Counted from the first letter of the stretch, positions 42,693-51,685 are shown. The stretch is 64,000 bases of DNA from Pseudomonadales bacterium (GCA_024234855.1 JACKNN010000001.1:682001-746000), one strand, 5' to 3'. Program-made: numbers and translations. Notes: generated from the sequence alone by a model not told the origin.

Positions 42693-43622
42693 ATGAGCAA
42701 CTTTATTACCAGGGCCAGTTCCATCAACCGGGCGCTAGACCAGATCGGTGACAAGTGGTGCCTGTTGATCCTGCAGGAAGTGTTCTGGGGCATTAATTCT
42801 TTTAATGAAATGCTCTCCGCCACCGGTGTATCCAAGGGCGTCCTGTCCGAGCGGCTGAAATGGTTGCAGTCGATCGATTGCCTCCACAAGAAGGCGGATG
42901 GCGAGGGTGGCAAGCGCATGAGCTATCACCTCACCCGCAAATCCATCGATTTATACGACTGCGCCCTGATGGCGGTGGCCTGGGAACGGCGTTTCTTCAA
43001 CACCCCGGAACTGGATAGCGTCACCCTGCTGCATCGCAAGTGTGGCAGTGCATTTGAGCCGCAAATGCGCTGTCGCAGCTGCAACGGCGGGGTTCACCCG
43101 GCCGAGGTCACCTATAAGCCGGGCCCGGGTGCCCGCCACGATGTACGGCAGAAAAAAGTGCGGCGACGCTCCTCCCTGTCGGTGCAGGATGTGCCCAGCA
43201 GTCGCAGCCTGTACAAGAACCTGGTCAATCTTGTGGGAGATCGCTGGACCGCCAACGTCATCGCCTTGTCGTTTCACGGGTTGACCCGCTTTGACCAGTT
43301 TCACCACGAACTGCCGGTAGCTACAAATATACTGGCCGATCGACTCAAGTTCCTCGTGGATGAAGGTGTGTTCCGCCAGTTTGCCTACCGGCAGCGGCCG
43401 CTGCGCCACGAGTACCAGCTGACCGTCAAAGGAGAGGCGCTGTATCCCTGGTTTCTCGCGTTGCTGCAGTGGGGCGACAAGTGGTGTGGCGTCGATGGCA
43501 GTGGCCGGCCCATGCGACTGACGCACGAAACCTGCGGCCGCAACCTGCGCGGGCAGGTCGAGTGCAGCGCCTGTGGCGGCGCGCTAAAAGCCCACGAGGT
43601 ACAGTTCAGCCTGCCGCAGTAG
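42693..43622 (+). CDS. double HxlR-type transcriptional regulator with zinc-ribbon-like motifs
   Basis: The 309-residue protein consists of two HxlR-type winged helices in tandem: residues about 1-105 (IGDKWCLLILQEVFWGI, GVLSERLKWLQSIDCLHKK, MSYHLTRKSIDLYDCAL) and about 165-265 (VGDRWTANVIALSFHGLTRF, NILADRLKFLVDEGVFRQF, HEYQLTVKGEALYPWFLAL). Each is followed by a Cys-rich piece: HRKC with CRSC and His135, and HETC with CSACGG and His301, fitting zinc ribbons. Single-domain HxlR proteins are about 110 residues and dimeric; this one seems an internal dimer. It lies divergent from the tannase-linked TonB receptor and probably controls it, perhaps sensing an aldehyde or aromatic compound. Confidence 0.85.
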   Translation: MSNFITRASSINRALDQIGDKWCLLILQEVFWGINSFNEMLSATGVSKGVLSERLKWLQSIDCLHKKADGEGGKRMSYHLTRKSIDLYDCALMAVAWERRFFNTPELDSVTLLHRKCGSAFEPQMRCRSCNGGVHPAEVTYKPGPGARHDVRQKKVRRRSSLSVQDVPSSRSLYKNLVNLVGDRWTANVIALSFHGLTRFDQFHHELPVATNILADRLKFLVDEGVFRQFAYRQRPLRHEYQLTVKGEALYPWFLALLQWGDKWCGVDGSGRPMRLTHETCGRNLRGQVECSACGGALKAHEVQFSLPQ

Positions 43623-43664
43623 CTGGCAGGCAGAGCATAGCCGCTCGCTGCGCCTGCTCACAGC

Positions 43665-44465
43665 TTACTTCGGGCGCGGTGGCCACGGTATCAGGCCGCT
43701 GGTGGCCCGCATGTAGCTGGCGTATTCCGGTTTTTCCCGCACCATTTTCTTGTCCAGGGTTCGCTGCCCGGTGACATTGATGACCAGCCAGCTGTAGACC
43801 AGCGGCCCGGCAAAGCCGCACCAGGCCCAGGGAGCTTCCAGGGCGATCAGGTACAAACCCCACCACTGGCACAGCTCACCGAAGTAATTGGGGTGGCGGG
43901 TGTAGCGCCACAGGCCGGTGTCGAGCACCTGTCCGCGCCGGGCGGGATCAGCCCTGAATCGACTGAGTTGGTGATCGCCCAACGTCTCGAAGAAAAATCC
44001 CAGGCACCACAGGCCCAGCCCCACGGCTGCCAGCGCGCCGAAACTGGCGTCACTACCGGTGGCAATGGCGATTTGCTGCGGCGATGTCAGTATCCAGATA
44101 ACGATGCCCTGCAGCAGGAACACCTGCCGCAGGCTCAGCCAGTGAAAGCGCCAGCCGGGGGGCACCCACTGTCGCAGTCTGGTATAGCGCGGGTCTTCAC
44201 CATGTCCCCAGTTGCGCCGTATCAGGTAGACGCTCATACGGCAGGCCCAGATCAGCACCAGTGCCACAATCAGTCCCGGTATGACGCCCCGTGCGTCGCT
44301 CAGGGCGTAGGCGGCCAGCAGCAGGATAGTGATCAGCCCGGAGAAAGCCATGTCGATGATACTGACATCCCGCAGGGCTATGCTGGCCAGCCACAGTGAC
44401 AATACCAACGCCATGGCGGTACCGGCAGTGACCGCCAATACGTGACTTAGCGTGACCCACGACAT
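43665..44465 (-). CDS. DUF1295 membrane protein (steroid reductase / ICMT-like)
   Basis: A 266-residue polytopic protein of the DUF1295 family, related to 3-oxo-5-alpha-steroid 4-dehydrogenase and isoprenylcysteine methyltransferases. About six hydrophobic helices and the C-terminal family motif GLWRYTRHPNYFGELCQWWG are visible, followed by YSWLVINVTGQRTLDKKM. The substrate in bacteria is unknown, perhaps a lipid or steroid enone. ATG 44465 is chosen; the frame open to 44687 crosses the promoter region of the divergent SDR gene and is poorly supported. Confidence 0.83.
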   Translation of the reverse strand: MSWVTLSHVLAVTAGTAMALVLSLWLASIALRDVSIIDMAFSGLITILLLAAYALSDARGVIPGLIVALVLIWACRMSVYLIRRNWGHGEDPRYTRLRQWVPPGWRFHWLSLRQVFLLQGIVIWILTSPQQIAIATGSDASFGALAAVGLGLWCLGFFFETLGDHQLSRFRADPARRGQVLDTGLWRYTRHPNYFGELCQWWGLYLIALEAPWAWCGFAGPLVYSWLVINVTGQRTLDKKMVREKPEYASYMRATSGLIPWPPRPK

Positions 44466-44568
44466 GACCGTACTCCGGGAAAACTTGACCCTGATTATAA
44501 GCAGGCTATGCTCATTGGCACAATTGCATAAACAGACTTTTGATGAGGCCGGATGGCCGGGGTAGTTC

Positions 44569-45447
44569 ATGGCGGCCGCGAAAAATTCACTGCAGGGGCG
44601 GGTTGCCATTGTCACCGGTGCGGGCAAGGGGCTGGGCCGGGCCTGGGCGCTGCACCTGGCATCCCGGGGTGCGCGCCTGGTGATCAATAACCGGGGCCGC
44701 CGTGACCAGCCCGGCGGCAGTTCAGTCGATCAGGTGGGTGCCCAGATCCGCGCCGAAGGCGGCGACGCGGTCGCCAATCACGACAGTGTAGAGTTGGCGG
44801 ATGCCGCCCCGCGCCTGATCGAGTTGGCATTGCAGCGCTATGGCCGGCTGGATATCGTGATCGCCAATGCCGGGATCGATCGCGCCGGCAGCTTCCACAA
44901 GCAGGGGTTGGCCGAGTTTGCGCATGTCTTTGATGTCAATTTTTTCGCGGTGGCGCGCCTGCTGCACGCGGCCTGGCCGGTGCTGCGTGAACAGGGTTAC
45001 GGCAGGGTCGTAGTGTCCTCGTCCACCGCAGGCTTGTACGGCAATCACGGCCAGGCAGCCTATGCATCGTCCAAGGCGGCGGTGCAGGGCCTCGTCAAAA
45101 CCCTGGCCATCGAAGGGGCAGCGCGCAATGTGCTGGTAAATGCCATCGCGCCCTATGCGGCGACCCAGCTGACCGCCGCGGCGTTTACCGGTGAACAGGC
45201 GGGACAATTCACACCACAGGCAACGGCTTCCCTCGTCGCCTGGCTGGTGAGTGAGCGCTGCACGGTTACCGGCAAAACCCTGATTGCGGGTGCGGGCCGC
45301 GCAAGGATTGCACAGACACTGGAAAGCGATACGGTGGTTATCGGCGAAGATATTACGGCCGCCATCAGCCAGTTAACCGCTATGGCGTGCCACTACCCGC
45401 AGGCGACGGCCAGCGCAGAGTTCGAGGACTTCAGGCGATCGCTGTGA
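44569..45447 (+). CDS. short-chain dehydrogenase/reductase (MFE-2 like)
   Basis: The 292-residue SDR has the cofactor motif IVTGAGKGLGRAWA, NAG in IVIANAGIDRAGSF and the catalytic Ser/Tyr/Lys in SSSTAGLYGNHGQAAYASSK. The loop with NNRGRRDQPGGSSVDQVG resembles the (3R)-hydroxyacyl-CoA dehydrogenase domain of peroxisomal multifunctional enzyme 2, so it may act on 3-hydroxyacyl-CoA or steroid hydroxyls. The C-terminal 60 residues match the MFE-2-like tail rather than a second enzyme domain. It is divergent from the DUF1295 gene by about 100 bases. Confidence 0.87.
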   Translation: MAAAKNSLQGRVAIVTGAGKGLGRAWALHLASRGARLVINNRGRRDQPGGSSVDQVGAQIRAEGGDAVANHDSVELADAAPRLIELALQRYGRLDIVIANAGIDRAGSFHKQGLAEFAHVFDVNFFAVARLLHAAWPVLREQGYGRVVVSSSTAGLYGNHGQAAYASSKAAVQGLVKTLAIEGAARNVLVNAIAPYAATQLTAAAFTGEQAGQFTPQATASLVAWLVSERCTVTGKTLIAGAGRARIAQTLESDTVVIGEDITAAISQLTAMACHYPQATASAEFEDFRRSL

Positions 45448-45509
45448 GCGACCGGTAAACTGTCTGCCCCACACGATCGGAGCTGGGCCGGGATGATGCC
45501 GCGCCCTCA

Positions 45510-46349
45510 TCAGCTGCTGGCGAGCATCCATTTACGCAGGCGATTGGAGTCACCGTAGGGGGTGAGCTTGCCGAAGGAATTGAGCAGGACGATCGAGATT
45601 TCCTCACCCTCGATATTGGCCCGCATGACCAGGCAGCGGCCCGCTTCATGGATATAGCCGGTCTTGCTCAGTTCGATATCCCAGTCCGCGTTTTTCAGCA
45701 GGCGGTTGGTGTTGGCGAAGTTAAGTGGCCCGCGGCGGGAAAAGGGACGAACTTCCTGTTTCAGGGTGGTCGTGGACTGGGTGATCAGCGGGTAGGTCTT
45801 CGCCGCGGCAATCATCCTGGCAAGATCGCTGGCGGTGGAGAGATTTTCCGTGTGCAGGCCGGCCGGATCGGAGAACCGGCTGCTATTCATACCCAGGGAT
45901 CTGGCCTTCTCGTTCATCTTCGCCACAAAGGCGTCCATGCCGCCGGGGTAGGTACGGCCCAGGGCCGTGGCGGCGCGGTTTTCCGAAGACATGAGTGCCA
46001 GCAGCAGCAATTCACGTCGGGTCAGGGTGGCACCCACGGCCAGGCGCGAGCCGGTCATGCGGATCAGGTCGCGGTCGGCGCTGGTGATAGTCAGTTGCTC
46101 ATCCAGGTCGAGTTGGGCGTCCAGCACCACCATGGCAGTCATGAGCTTGGTAATGGAGGCGATGGAGCGCACGGTATCGACATCCTTGCCGAAGATAATA
46201 TTGCCCTCGCTGTCGAGCACGATGGCGGAAGCCGAGCGAAGGTCGGGATTGCCACTCAGGTGAGCAAATTTTGAACCGTCGGCAGTTGCCGCTGCCGGTA
46301 AGCCGGCGGCAAGCACCAGCACCAGTGAAAGCACTCGGTTGATGCGCAT
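45510..46349 (-). CDS. pbpG: D-alanyl-D-alanine endopeptidase, PBP7-like
   Basis: A 279-residue serine DD-peptidase with signal peptide (VLSLVLVLAAGLPAAATA). Catalytic motifs of the S11 family are intact: SITK (S-x2-K), SEN (S-x-N) and KTGY (K-T-G). It lacks the C-terminal membrane anchor domain of PBP5, which fits PBP7. It cuts peptidoglycan cross-links in the periplasm during growth. No operon partner is evident; gpsA ends 117 bases upstream on the same strand. Confidence 0.92.
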   Translation of the reverse strand: MRINRVLSLVLVLAAGLPAAATADGSKFAHLSGNPDLRSASAIVLDSEGNIIFGKDVDTVRSIASITKLMTAMVVLDAQLDLDEQLTITSADRDLIRMTGSRLAVGATLTRRELLLLALMSSENRAATALGRTYPGGMDAFVAKMNEKARSLGMNSSRFSDPAGLHTENLSTASDLARMIAAAKTYPLITQSTTTLKQEVRPFSRRGPLNFANTNRLLKNADWDIELSKTGYIHEAGRCLVMRANIEGEEISIVLLNSFGKLTPYGDSNRLRKWMLASS

Positions 46350-46465
46350 GATGATAACTGTCCCCTGGTCTATGTTGCCCTATCAAACGACGGCCATTGT
46401 CCCTGGCCATTGTCGTTGCGAGTTAGTGTGCACCAGTCAAAACGGTAATGCCAGAGCCGGCCGCG

Positions 46466-47470
46466 CTAGCCCGGTTCGCACTCGGCGCCGGCCGATACCC
46501 GCAGCAGTCCACGGAAAGCCCGGCTGGCGGTGGCGTCGCCCGACAGCACCCGGTAGACGTCACTCGCGATAGGCATTTCCACGCCGTACTTTTCCGCCAG
46601 TGCCATTACCGCGGGAGCGCTCTTGGCACCCTCGGCGACCATGACCATCTCGTCGACTATCTCCTGCATGTTGCGGCCCTTGCCGAGTTCGACGCCCACG
46701 TGGCGATTGCGACTCTGGGGGCTGGTGCAGGTGGCGATCATGTCGCCCATGCCAGCCAGTCCCGCGAAGGTTTCCGCCCTCCCGCCCATGGCCACGCCCA
46801 GGCGGGTGACCTCCGCCAGGCCCCGGGTAATGAGGGCCGAGCGGGTGTTGTCCCCGGCGCCCTGGCCATCGCCCATACCCACGGCGATAGCAATGATATT
46901 TTTAAGTACGCCCCCCAACTCGCAGCCGATGACATCGTTGTTGGTGTACACCCGGAACAGGCCGCTCTTGAAGATCGACTGCAACTCGCGCACGATGATG
47001 TCGTCCTCCATCGCAATGACACTGGCTGCCGCCTGCCCGGCCATGATCTCCCGTGCCAGGTTGGGGCCGCTCAGTACGCCCACCGGGTGGCCGGGCATCA
47101 CCTGTGTGATGATTTCAGTCATACGCATGTGGGTATCAAGTTCCAGGCCCTTGGTCAGGCTGATCACCGGCACCCAGGCGCGAATATGTTGTTTTACCTC
47201 CAGCAACACGCTGCGGAAATTCTGCGAGGGAATGCCCATCACTATCACATCCGCCTCACGGACAGCCTCGGCGATATTGTTGGTAGCCCGCAGCTTCTCG
47301 GGCAGCGTTGCTCCCGGAAGGTAGGTGGCGTTGGTGCGGTGGGTGTTGATCTCTTCCACCGTGGCGAGGTTGCGGGCCCACAGTGTGACCGGTACGTTGC
47401 GTGTCAGCAGCGACGCCACTGTCGTTCCCCAGGAGCCGCCGCCCAGCAGGCCGACTTTCAGGTTTGTCAT
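46466..47470 (-). CDS. gpsA: glycerol-3-phosphate dehydrogenase [NAD(P)+]
   Basis: The 334-residue GpsA makes glycerol 3-phosphate from dihydroxyacetone phosphate for phospholipid synthesis. Motifs: VGLLGGGSWGTTVA at the N terminus, VISLTKGLE, VGVLSGPNLAREI, and the substrate-site GCELGGVLKNIIAIAVGMGDG followed by NTRSALITRGLAE. It begins two bases after the stop of plsB, whose product uses glycerol 3-phosphate, so supply and use are co-expressed. Confidence 0.96.
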   Translation of the reverse strand: MTNLKVGLLGGGSWGTTVASLLTRNVPVTLWARNLATVEEINTHRTNATYLPGATLPEKLRATNNIAEAVREADVIVMGIPSQNFRSVLLEVKQHIRAWVPVISLTKGLELDTHMRMTEIITQVMPGHPVGVLSGPNLAREIMAGQAAASVIAMEDDIIVRELQSIFKSGLFRVYTNNDVIGCELGGVLKNIIAIAVGMGDGQGAGDNTRSALITRGLAEVTRLGVAMGGRAETFAGLAGMGDMIATCTSPQSRNRHVGVELGKGRNMQEIVDEMVMVAEGAKSAPAVMALAEKYGVEMPIASDVYRVLSGDATASRAFRGLLRVSAGAECEPG

Positions 47471-47472
47471 TA

Positions 47473-49824
47473 TTATTTCTCCAGTGTATTGCCGCGGGTG
47501 GCGGCGGCGAAAGCGCGGATGAGTTCCAGTCGGCGCAGCACGTCGCGTATTTCCTGGGCCAGTGCCTTGCGCCCGCCGCCGACAGTGTTGTCGCCCCCGG
47601 CTGTGAGTTTGCGGTGCTCCGCCATTTTAAAGCCATTTTTGAACAGCAGTTTTCCAATAGACGCAGGGCTGCTGATGCGTCGCTGCAGGTAAGCCTGGTG
47701 ACCCAGTTTCAGGGCCCGGGCTACGCACTGGTCCTCGGTCAGTGATTCTGACGCCTCCATGCGCGCCAGCAGGTCCGCTACTATGGAGTAGGCCTCGGCA
47801 TAGGTGAGCAGGGCGATATGCGATACCAGCAACAGCATATTGTCCTGCAGCTGCAGGAATCCCGGTGCGCCCTGCTGCAGCAGTTCTTCCCAGTTCTGCG
47901 CATACCTGCTGAGTTCTTCCCGGATCTGCTGGTGAAACTGCTCGGTGGGGGCGTAGAAGAATTCAAACTTGAACAGGTCGCGCAGTTTGTCTACTTCGTT
48001 CCAGAAGATATCTATTGCCGCCGCGCCAAGGGTTTCGCTGGCCTTGAGCAGCGCCAACTCGGTGATGGCCTTGTTGACGAAGAAATGAATTATGGTGTTG
48101 CGATAGTAACTGGCGACGGCGTGCTGGTCCTGCTCGATGGCATACACCACGTCCGGGCCCTCGTCGTACCGGGTCACCATGCCCTCGGCAATCATAATGC
48201 CGAGCAGCCCCTCCATCTGCTGGGCATACGCGGGATCAAAGTCGGCTGAAATTCGCAGCTGCCGGGCCTTGGCCCAGGCCAGCATGAGGTCCATATCCCG
48301 TACCACCTCGGCCTCGGTAAGGGCGCCTGGCGATGCCCCCAGCAGGCTCATGGTTACCAGCGAGGGGAAAGTAATGGGGGTGACGTGATTCGCTTCCACT
48401 GCGACCTCGAAAGCGATTTTCGACAGCGCGAGTTTGTCGTCAGGGTGGGGCGCCCTGGCCAGCACTACCGGCTCGCCGATATCCATATAGACCTTGCCCA
48501 TGGGGCGAGCCAGGCTGCGGATATAGCCGATGAACCAGCGCAGTGATTCCGCGCCCTTCCCGCGCCCGGTCTGTTCGGTGGCGTATTCCTCGACATCCCG
48601 TATCAGGTCATAGCTGATGGATATGGGGATGATATGTATGTTGGTGGCGTCGGTGGCATGACACGCCTCCAGCACATATTTCAGCAGCCCGTAGCGCGGC
48701 GGCATCAGCTTGCCCATGCGGGAACGGGTGCCTTCAAAGGCCCAGTTCATAGGGAAGCGCTTTTCCATCAGGTAGCCGATGTAATGGCGCAGGGTAATTT
48801 TGTAGAGCTCGTTGTCCTGGAAGCTGCGTTTGATAAAGATGGCCCCTGCGCGGTGCAGCAGGAATCCCAGGCCGGGGAAATTCATGTTGGCGCCGCCAAA
48901 CATATGCGGCATCGGAAAATCATTGTCGTACAGCACCTTGGGCACGACCATGCCGTCGAGATAGGTCTTGTGGGTCCACAGCAGCATGGCGGGATTGTCG
49001 CGAACCATCTGCCGCATTTTTTCCACCGCCGCCTGGTCGTAGACAATCTTCTCCTCGTACCCCAGCCCCAGGCAGAATTTGTTGAACTTGGCGTAGAAGT
49101 CCAGCCAGAAGGTGCTGGGGCGCGACACCATCTCTGTCATATAGCCCGACGCCTCCGCCATCAATTCATGTTTGGGCCTGCCTGACTGCTGAGCCAGCTC
49201 GGCCACGGCTTCATTGAACGCCGGGCTGGACAGCAGGCTGGCCGCCACGTGGCGCGGCACCTTGTACCGCCCGCCCTGCAAGCGCCGCTCAGCGATGTCG
49301 AGTACCAGTGCCGCCTGGCGGCCGACAAACTCGGCGAAGTCCCGCTGGGCGTCCGCCTGTTCGATATTGTGGTGCAGTTCAAAGCGCTGGCGCAGGTTGG
49401 CTACGGAGTCGGGGGCCCCGGCGATCAGGCGCATCCGTTCGGGGGATGTATGGAAAATTTTGCGAGCCCGGCTGGCGCCCGGGTGGCGCGGGTCGCCGAA
49501 AAACAGGTTGCGCAGGCGCGGGCCCGAATCGATGTCTTCCTGCGACGGCAGCCAGGCGACGCGCAGCGGCGCCACCAGGGTATCGGCGGGCAACGCCAGG
49601 GCGATCAGCAACTGGTCGCTGTCAACCGCCCTGCGGTCGTCACCCAGTTTCAGGCACACCTGTGGCGCCTCAAACTCCTCGCTGCCACTGGCGCGGTGGT
49701 GGTGTATCCACTGCTTGAGCAGGTCCTGTTCAAAGCTGTTGCGGGTATCGAGTATGAACAGCACCCGCTGTCCCTCCCGGGCTGGCCAGGGGTTGCTCTG
49801 CCGGTACTTGTCAGCCAGGTCCAC
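47473..49824 (-). CDS. plsB: glycerol-3-phosphate 1-O-acyltransferase
   Basis: The 783-residue membrane-associated enzyme acylates position 1 of glycerol 3-phosphate. The four acyltransferase blocks are visible: THKTYLDG (H285-x4-D290), GAIFIKRSF, FEGTRSR (364-369) and HIIPISISYD. The length is near that of E. coli PlsB (about 807), but block I differs from the usual HRSHMD. It starts with GTG five bases after the HAD-PlsC stop and is followed by gpsA after two bases. The order PlsC fusion - PlsB - GpsA is a compact phosphatidate-synthesis operon. Confidence 0.9.
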   Translation of the reverse strand: MDLADKYRQSNPWPAREGQRVLFILDTRNSFEQDLLKQWIHHHRASGSEEFEAPQVCLKLGDDRRAVDSDQLLIALALPADTLVAPLRVAWLPSQEDIDSGPRLRNLFFGDPRHPGASRARKIFHTSPERMRLIAGAPDSVANLRQRFELHHNIEQADAQRDFAEFVGRQAALVLDIAERRLQGGRYKVPRHVAASLLSSPAFNEAVAELAQQSGRPKHELMAEASGYMTEMVSRPSTFWLDFYAKFNKFCLGLGYEEKIVYDQAAVEKMRQMVRDNPAMLLWTHKTYLDGMVVPKVLYDNDFPMPHMFGGANMNFPGLGFLLHRAGAIFIKRSFQDNELYKITLRHYIGYLMEKRFPMNWAFEGTRSRMGKLMPPRYGLLKYVLEACHATDATNIHIIPISISYDLIRDVEEYATEQTGRGKGAESLRWFIGYIRSLARPMGKVYMDIGEPVVLARAPHPDDKLALSKIAFEVAVEANHVTPITFPSLVTMSLLGASPGALTEAEVVRDMDLMLAWAKARQLRISADFDPAYAQQMEGLLGIMIAEGMVTRYDEGPDVVYAIEQDQHAVASYYRNTIIHFFVNKAITELALLKASETLGAAAIDIFWNEVDKLRDLFKFEFFYAPTEQFHQQIREELSRYAQNWEELLQQGAPGFLQLQDNMLLLVSHIALLTYAEAYSIVADLLARMEASESLTEDQCVARALKLGHQAYLQRRISSPASIGKLLFKNGFKMAEHRKLTAGGDNTVGGGRKALAQEIRDVLRRLELIRAFAAATRGNTLEK

Positions 49825-49829
49825 GCCTA

Positions 49830-51491
49830 TCAGCCCCGCGATTTCCGGTTAGCGGGTCTGGTTTTTGTTTTGGCTGCTGTTCCGCTTTGCGTCATTTTGC
49901 GTGATGCTGGTTTCGCTTTCGCTTTCGCTTTCGCTTTCGCTTTCGCTTTCGCTTTCGCTTTCGCCTTGGGTTTGGGTTTGGATGCGGCTTTCCCCCCGGC
50001 ATTCGCCGCGGACTTCCCGGCGGGCCTTTTCGCGCCCCGCGCAGCGGCAGCAGACGGCACTTCGGGTTGGCCCAGGGCGCGGGCGAACATATTGCGCACC
50101 TCAAGCACGTGTTCGTTCAGGTTGGCGACGCTCCACTGGCTGGTGTCGACGGGTGGCAATACCTCTACATCCACCGTGGCGGAGCGGTAGACGAAGTCGC
50201 CCTTGGGGGCGACGTCCCCCGCGTTGCGGATGACAATGGGCACGATGGGCACACCGGCCTGCATCGCCAGGTGGAAGGCGCCCTTCTTGAAGGGTGCAAG
50301 TGTGGGGGAGATCGTACGTGTCCCCTCTGGCGCCAGGACCACGGACTTGCCTTCGTTCTTCATGGCGTTCACCAGCGGCGCCATGGAGTGGATGGCGCTT
50401 TTGGCGTTGGCCCGGTCGATGAATACCACGCCGCCCAGTTCCAGCACCTTGCCCAGGATAGGCGTCTCTTTCTTGATCTCCTGTTTGCCGACGCCGGCAA
50501 TATCGCGGCGCAGCAGCTTGGCCAGGATGATGACATCGGCCTTGCTCTGGTGATTGAAGATAAAAACTGCGGGACGGTGAGACCACAGGTGCTTCTCACC
50601 AACTACATTCAGCTTCATCCCGATCAGTGCGCTGGCGGTGTCGGCAAACAGCGAGAAGGAGAAGTTCTGGGAGTCGCGCCGGGAACCGGTGAGGGCGAGA
50701 ATGGGCAGCCCCGCCACGAAGGAGGTCACCAGACTGCTGGTGGCGGCCACCGATCGGACATACTGGCCGATGCTGGGGCGGCCGCGGCTGCCGAAGCGGG
50801 CGATAGGCCACTGGCGCTCAGCGGCGACCCTGGCCAGTTTGGAGCCGGGGTTGAGTGCCCTGGGGTGCCCGACCCGCTCCAGCAACAGCAGGTCATCGGT
50901 GCTGTCCGAGTAGAAAAAACTGCGATCCAGGTCGGCGCCGCTGCGCTGCGCGAGCCCCTCGGCCGCATCCACCTTGCCCTGGCCGAAGCACAGGGGCTTG
51001 ACCGCGTTGCCGGTGAATTTGCCCTCGCTGACTTCCAGGTGGCTGCACAGGACATGTTCGATGCCCAGGTCGGCCGCCGCCGGCTCGACCTGGTAGGGCG
51101 TGGCGGAGGAAATGATGGCCACCGTGTGTCCCCGGGCGATATGGGCCTCTACCAGGGCGCGCGATTCGGGATAGATCAGGCGCGCGATCTGCCGGGTATA
51201 GAGCTTCTGGCCCACGTCGTTGTAGGCGCTCTCCTCGATGCCGCGCATGAACTGGGCGTTGACGGCCATCAGCCCGGAAAAGCCGAGGTTGCCAAGACCG
51301 AAACTGGTCATCGCCGCCACTATCTCTGCCAGCTGCCGCGGCGACAGGTCGCCGCGCCTGACCTGCTCCCGGATGAAGGCGGTGGCGGAGTAGCCGGCGA
51401 TGATGGTGCCGTCGAAATCGAATATGGCGGCGATTTTCGGGCCGGCGGGTGCCGTCTCGATGTCCTGCAGAAGTTGGCGAATCGTAGTCAT
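49830..51491 (-). CDS. HAD-IB phosphatase / PlsC acyltransferase fusion with Ala/Lys-rich tail
   Basis: The 553-residue protein fuses a SerB-like HAD phosphatase (IFDFDGT, residues 23-29, and SDSTDD, 195-200) with a 1-acylglycerol-3-phosphate acyltransferase domain (FNHQSKAD, H314-x4-D319; FIDR; PEGTR, 388-392). This two-domain order is known in actinobacteria and some proteobacteria and is expected to make phosphatidate. Residues about 480-553 are a low-complexity basic tail of Ala, Lys and Pro that resembles histone H1 and is encoded in part by a hexanucleotide repeat at 49911-49964. ATG 51491 is preferred over an open leader to 51641. It heads the plsB-gpsA operon. Confidence 0.88.
   Translation of the reverse strand: MTTIRQLLQDIETAPAGPKIAAIFDFDGTIIAGYSATAFIREQVRRGDLSPRQLAEIVAAMTSFGLGNLGFSGLMAVNAQFMRGIEESAYNDVGQKLYTRQIARLIYPESRALVEAHIARGHTVAIISSATPYQVEPAAADLGIEHVLCSHLEVSEGKFTGNAVKPLCFGQGKVDAAEGLAQRSGADLDRSFFYSDSTDDLLLLERVGHPRALNPGSKLARVAAERQWPIARFGSRGRPSIGQYVRSVAATSSLVTSFVAGLPILALTGSRRDSQNFSFSLFADTASALIGMKLNVVGEKHLWSHRPAVFIFNHQSKADVIILAKLLRRDIAGVGKQEIKKETPILGKVLELGGVVFIDRANAKSAIHSMAPLVNAMKNEGKSVVLAPEGTRTISPTLAPFKKGAFHLAMQAGVPIVPIVIRNAGDVAPKGDFVYRSATVDVEVLPPVDTSQWSVANLNEHVLEVRNMFARALGQPEVPSAAAARGAKRPAGKSAANAGGKAASKPKPKAKAKAKAKAKAKAKAKAKPASRKMTQSGTAAKTKTRPANRKSRG
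49911..49964. repeat. nine perfect TTTCGC hexanucleotide repeats
   Basis: Nine uninterrupted copies (54 bases) of TTTCGC, read on the coding strand as GCGAAA, giving alternating Ala-Lys residues in the tail of the HAD-PlsC fusion. Because the unit is six bases, gain or loss of copies would keep the frame, so the tail length could vary between strains. Confidence 0.97.
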
Positions 51492-51652
51492 GGTCGTTCC
51501 CCGGTGTGTGCGGTGAGCATACCGCATTATTCGGGAGTTGGCGTAGTAGGGCGGCGGCTGGCCCTCGCGCGGGGCGAATCCGTCGGTGTGGGGGGGCCAC
51601 ATGGTCGGTTCCGGCGTCCTGTCTCTGGCGACACGCCGCACTTACTGTACAT

Positions 51653-51685
51653 AAAAAAAGCCGCCGGGCCGGAGACCGCGACGGC
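51653..51685 (-). terminator. minus-strand intrinsic terminator with no annotated gene in front
   Basis: On the minus strand, stem arms GCCGTCG and CGGCGGC (one G-T pair) enclose 12 bases that can pair further (CGG/CCG) and are followed by seven Ts. No minus-strand gene lies between 51686 and 52022, so it may end a small non-coding transcript or a read-through. Confidence 0.6.

Noticed and set aside
49911..49964. Short direct repeats that could be read as a CRISPR array
   Set aside because: The units are contiguous six-base copies with no spacers, lie inside a coding frame and encode Ala-Lys; no cas genes are present.
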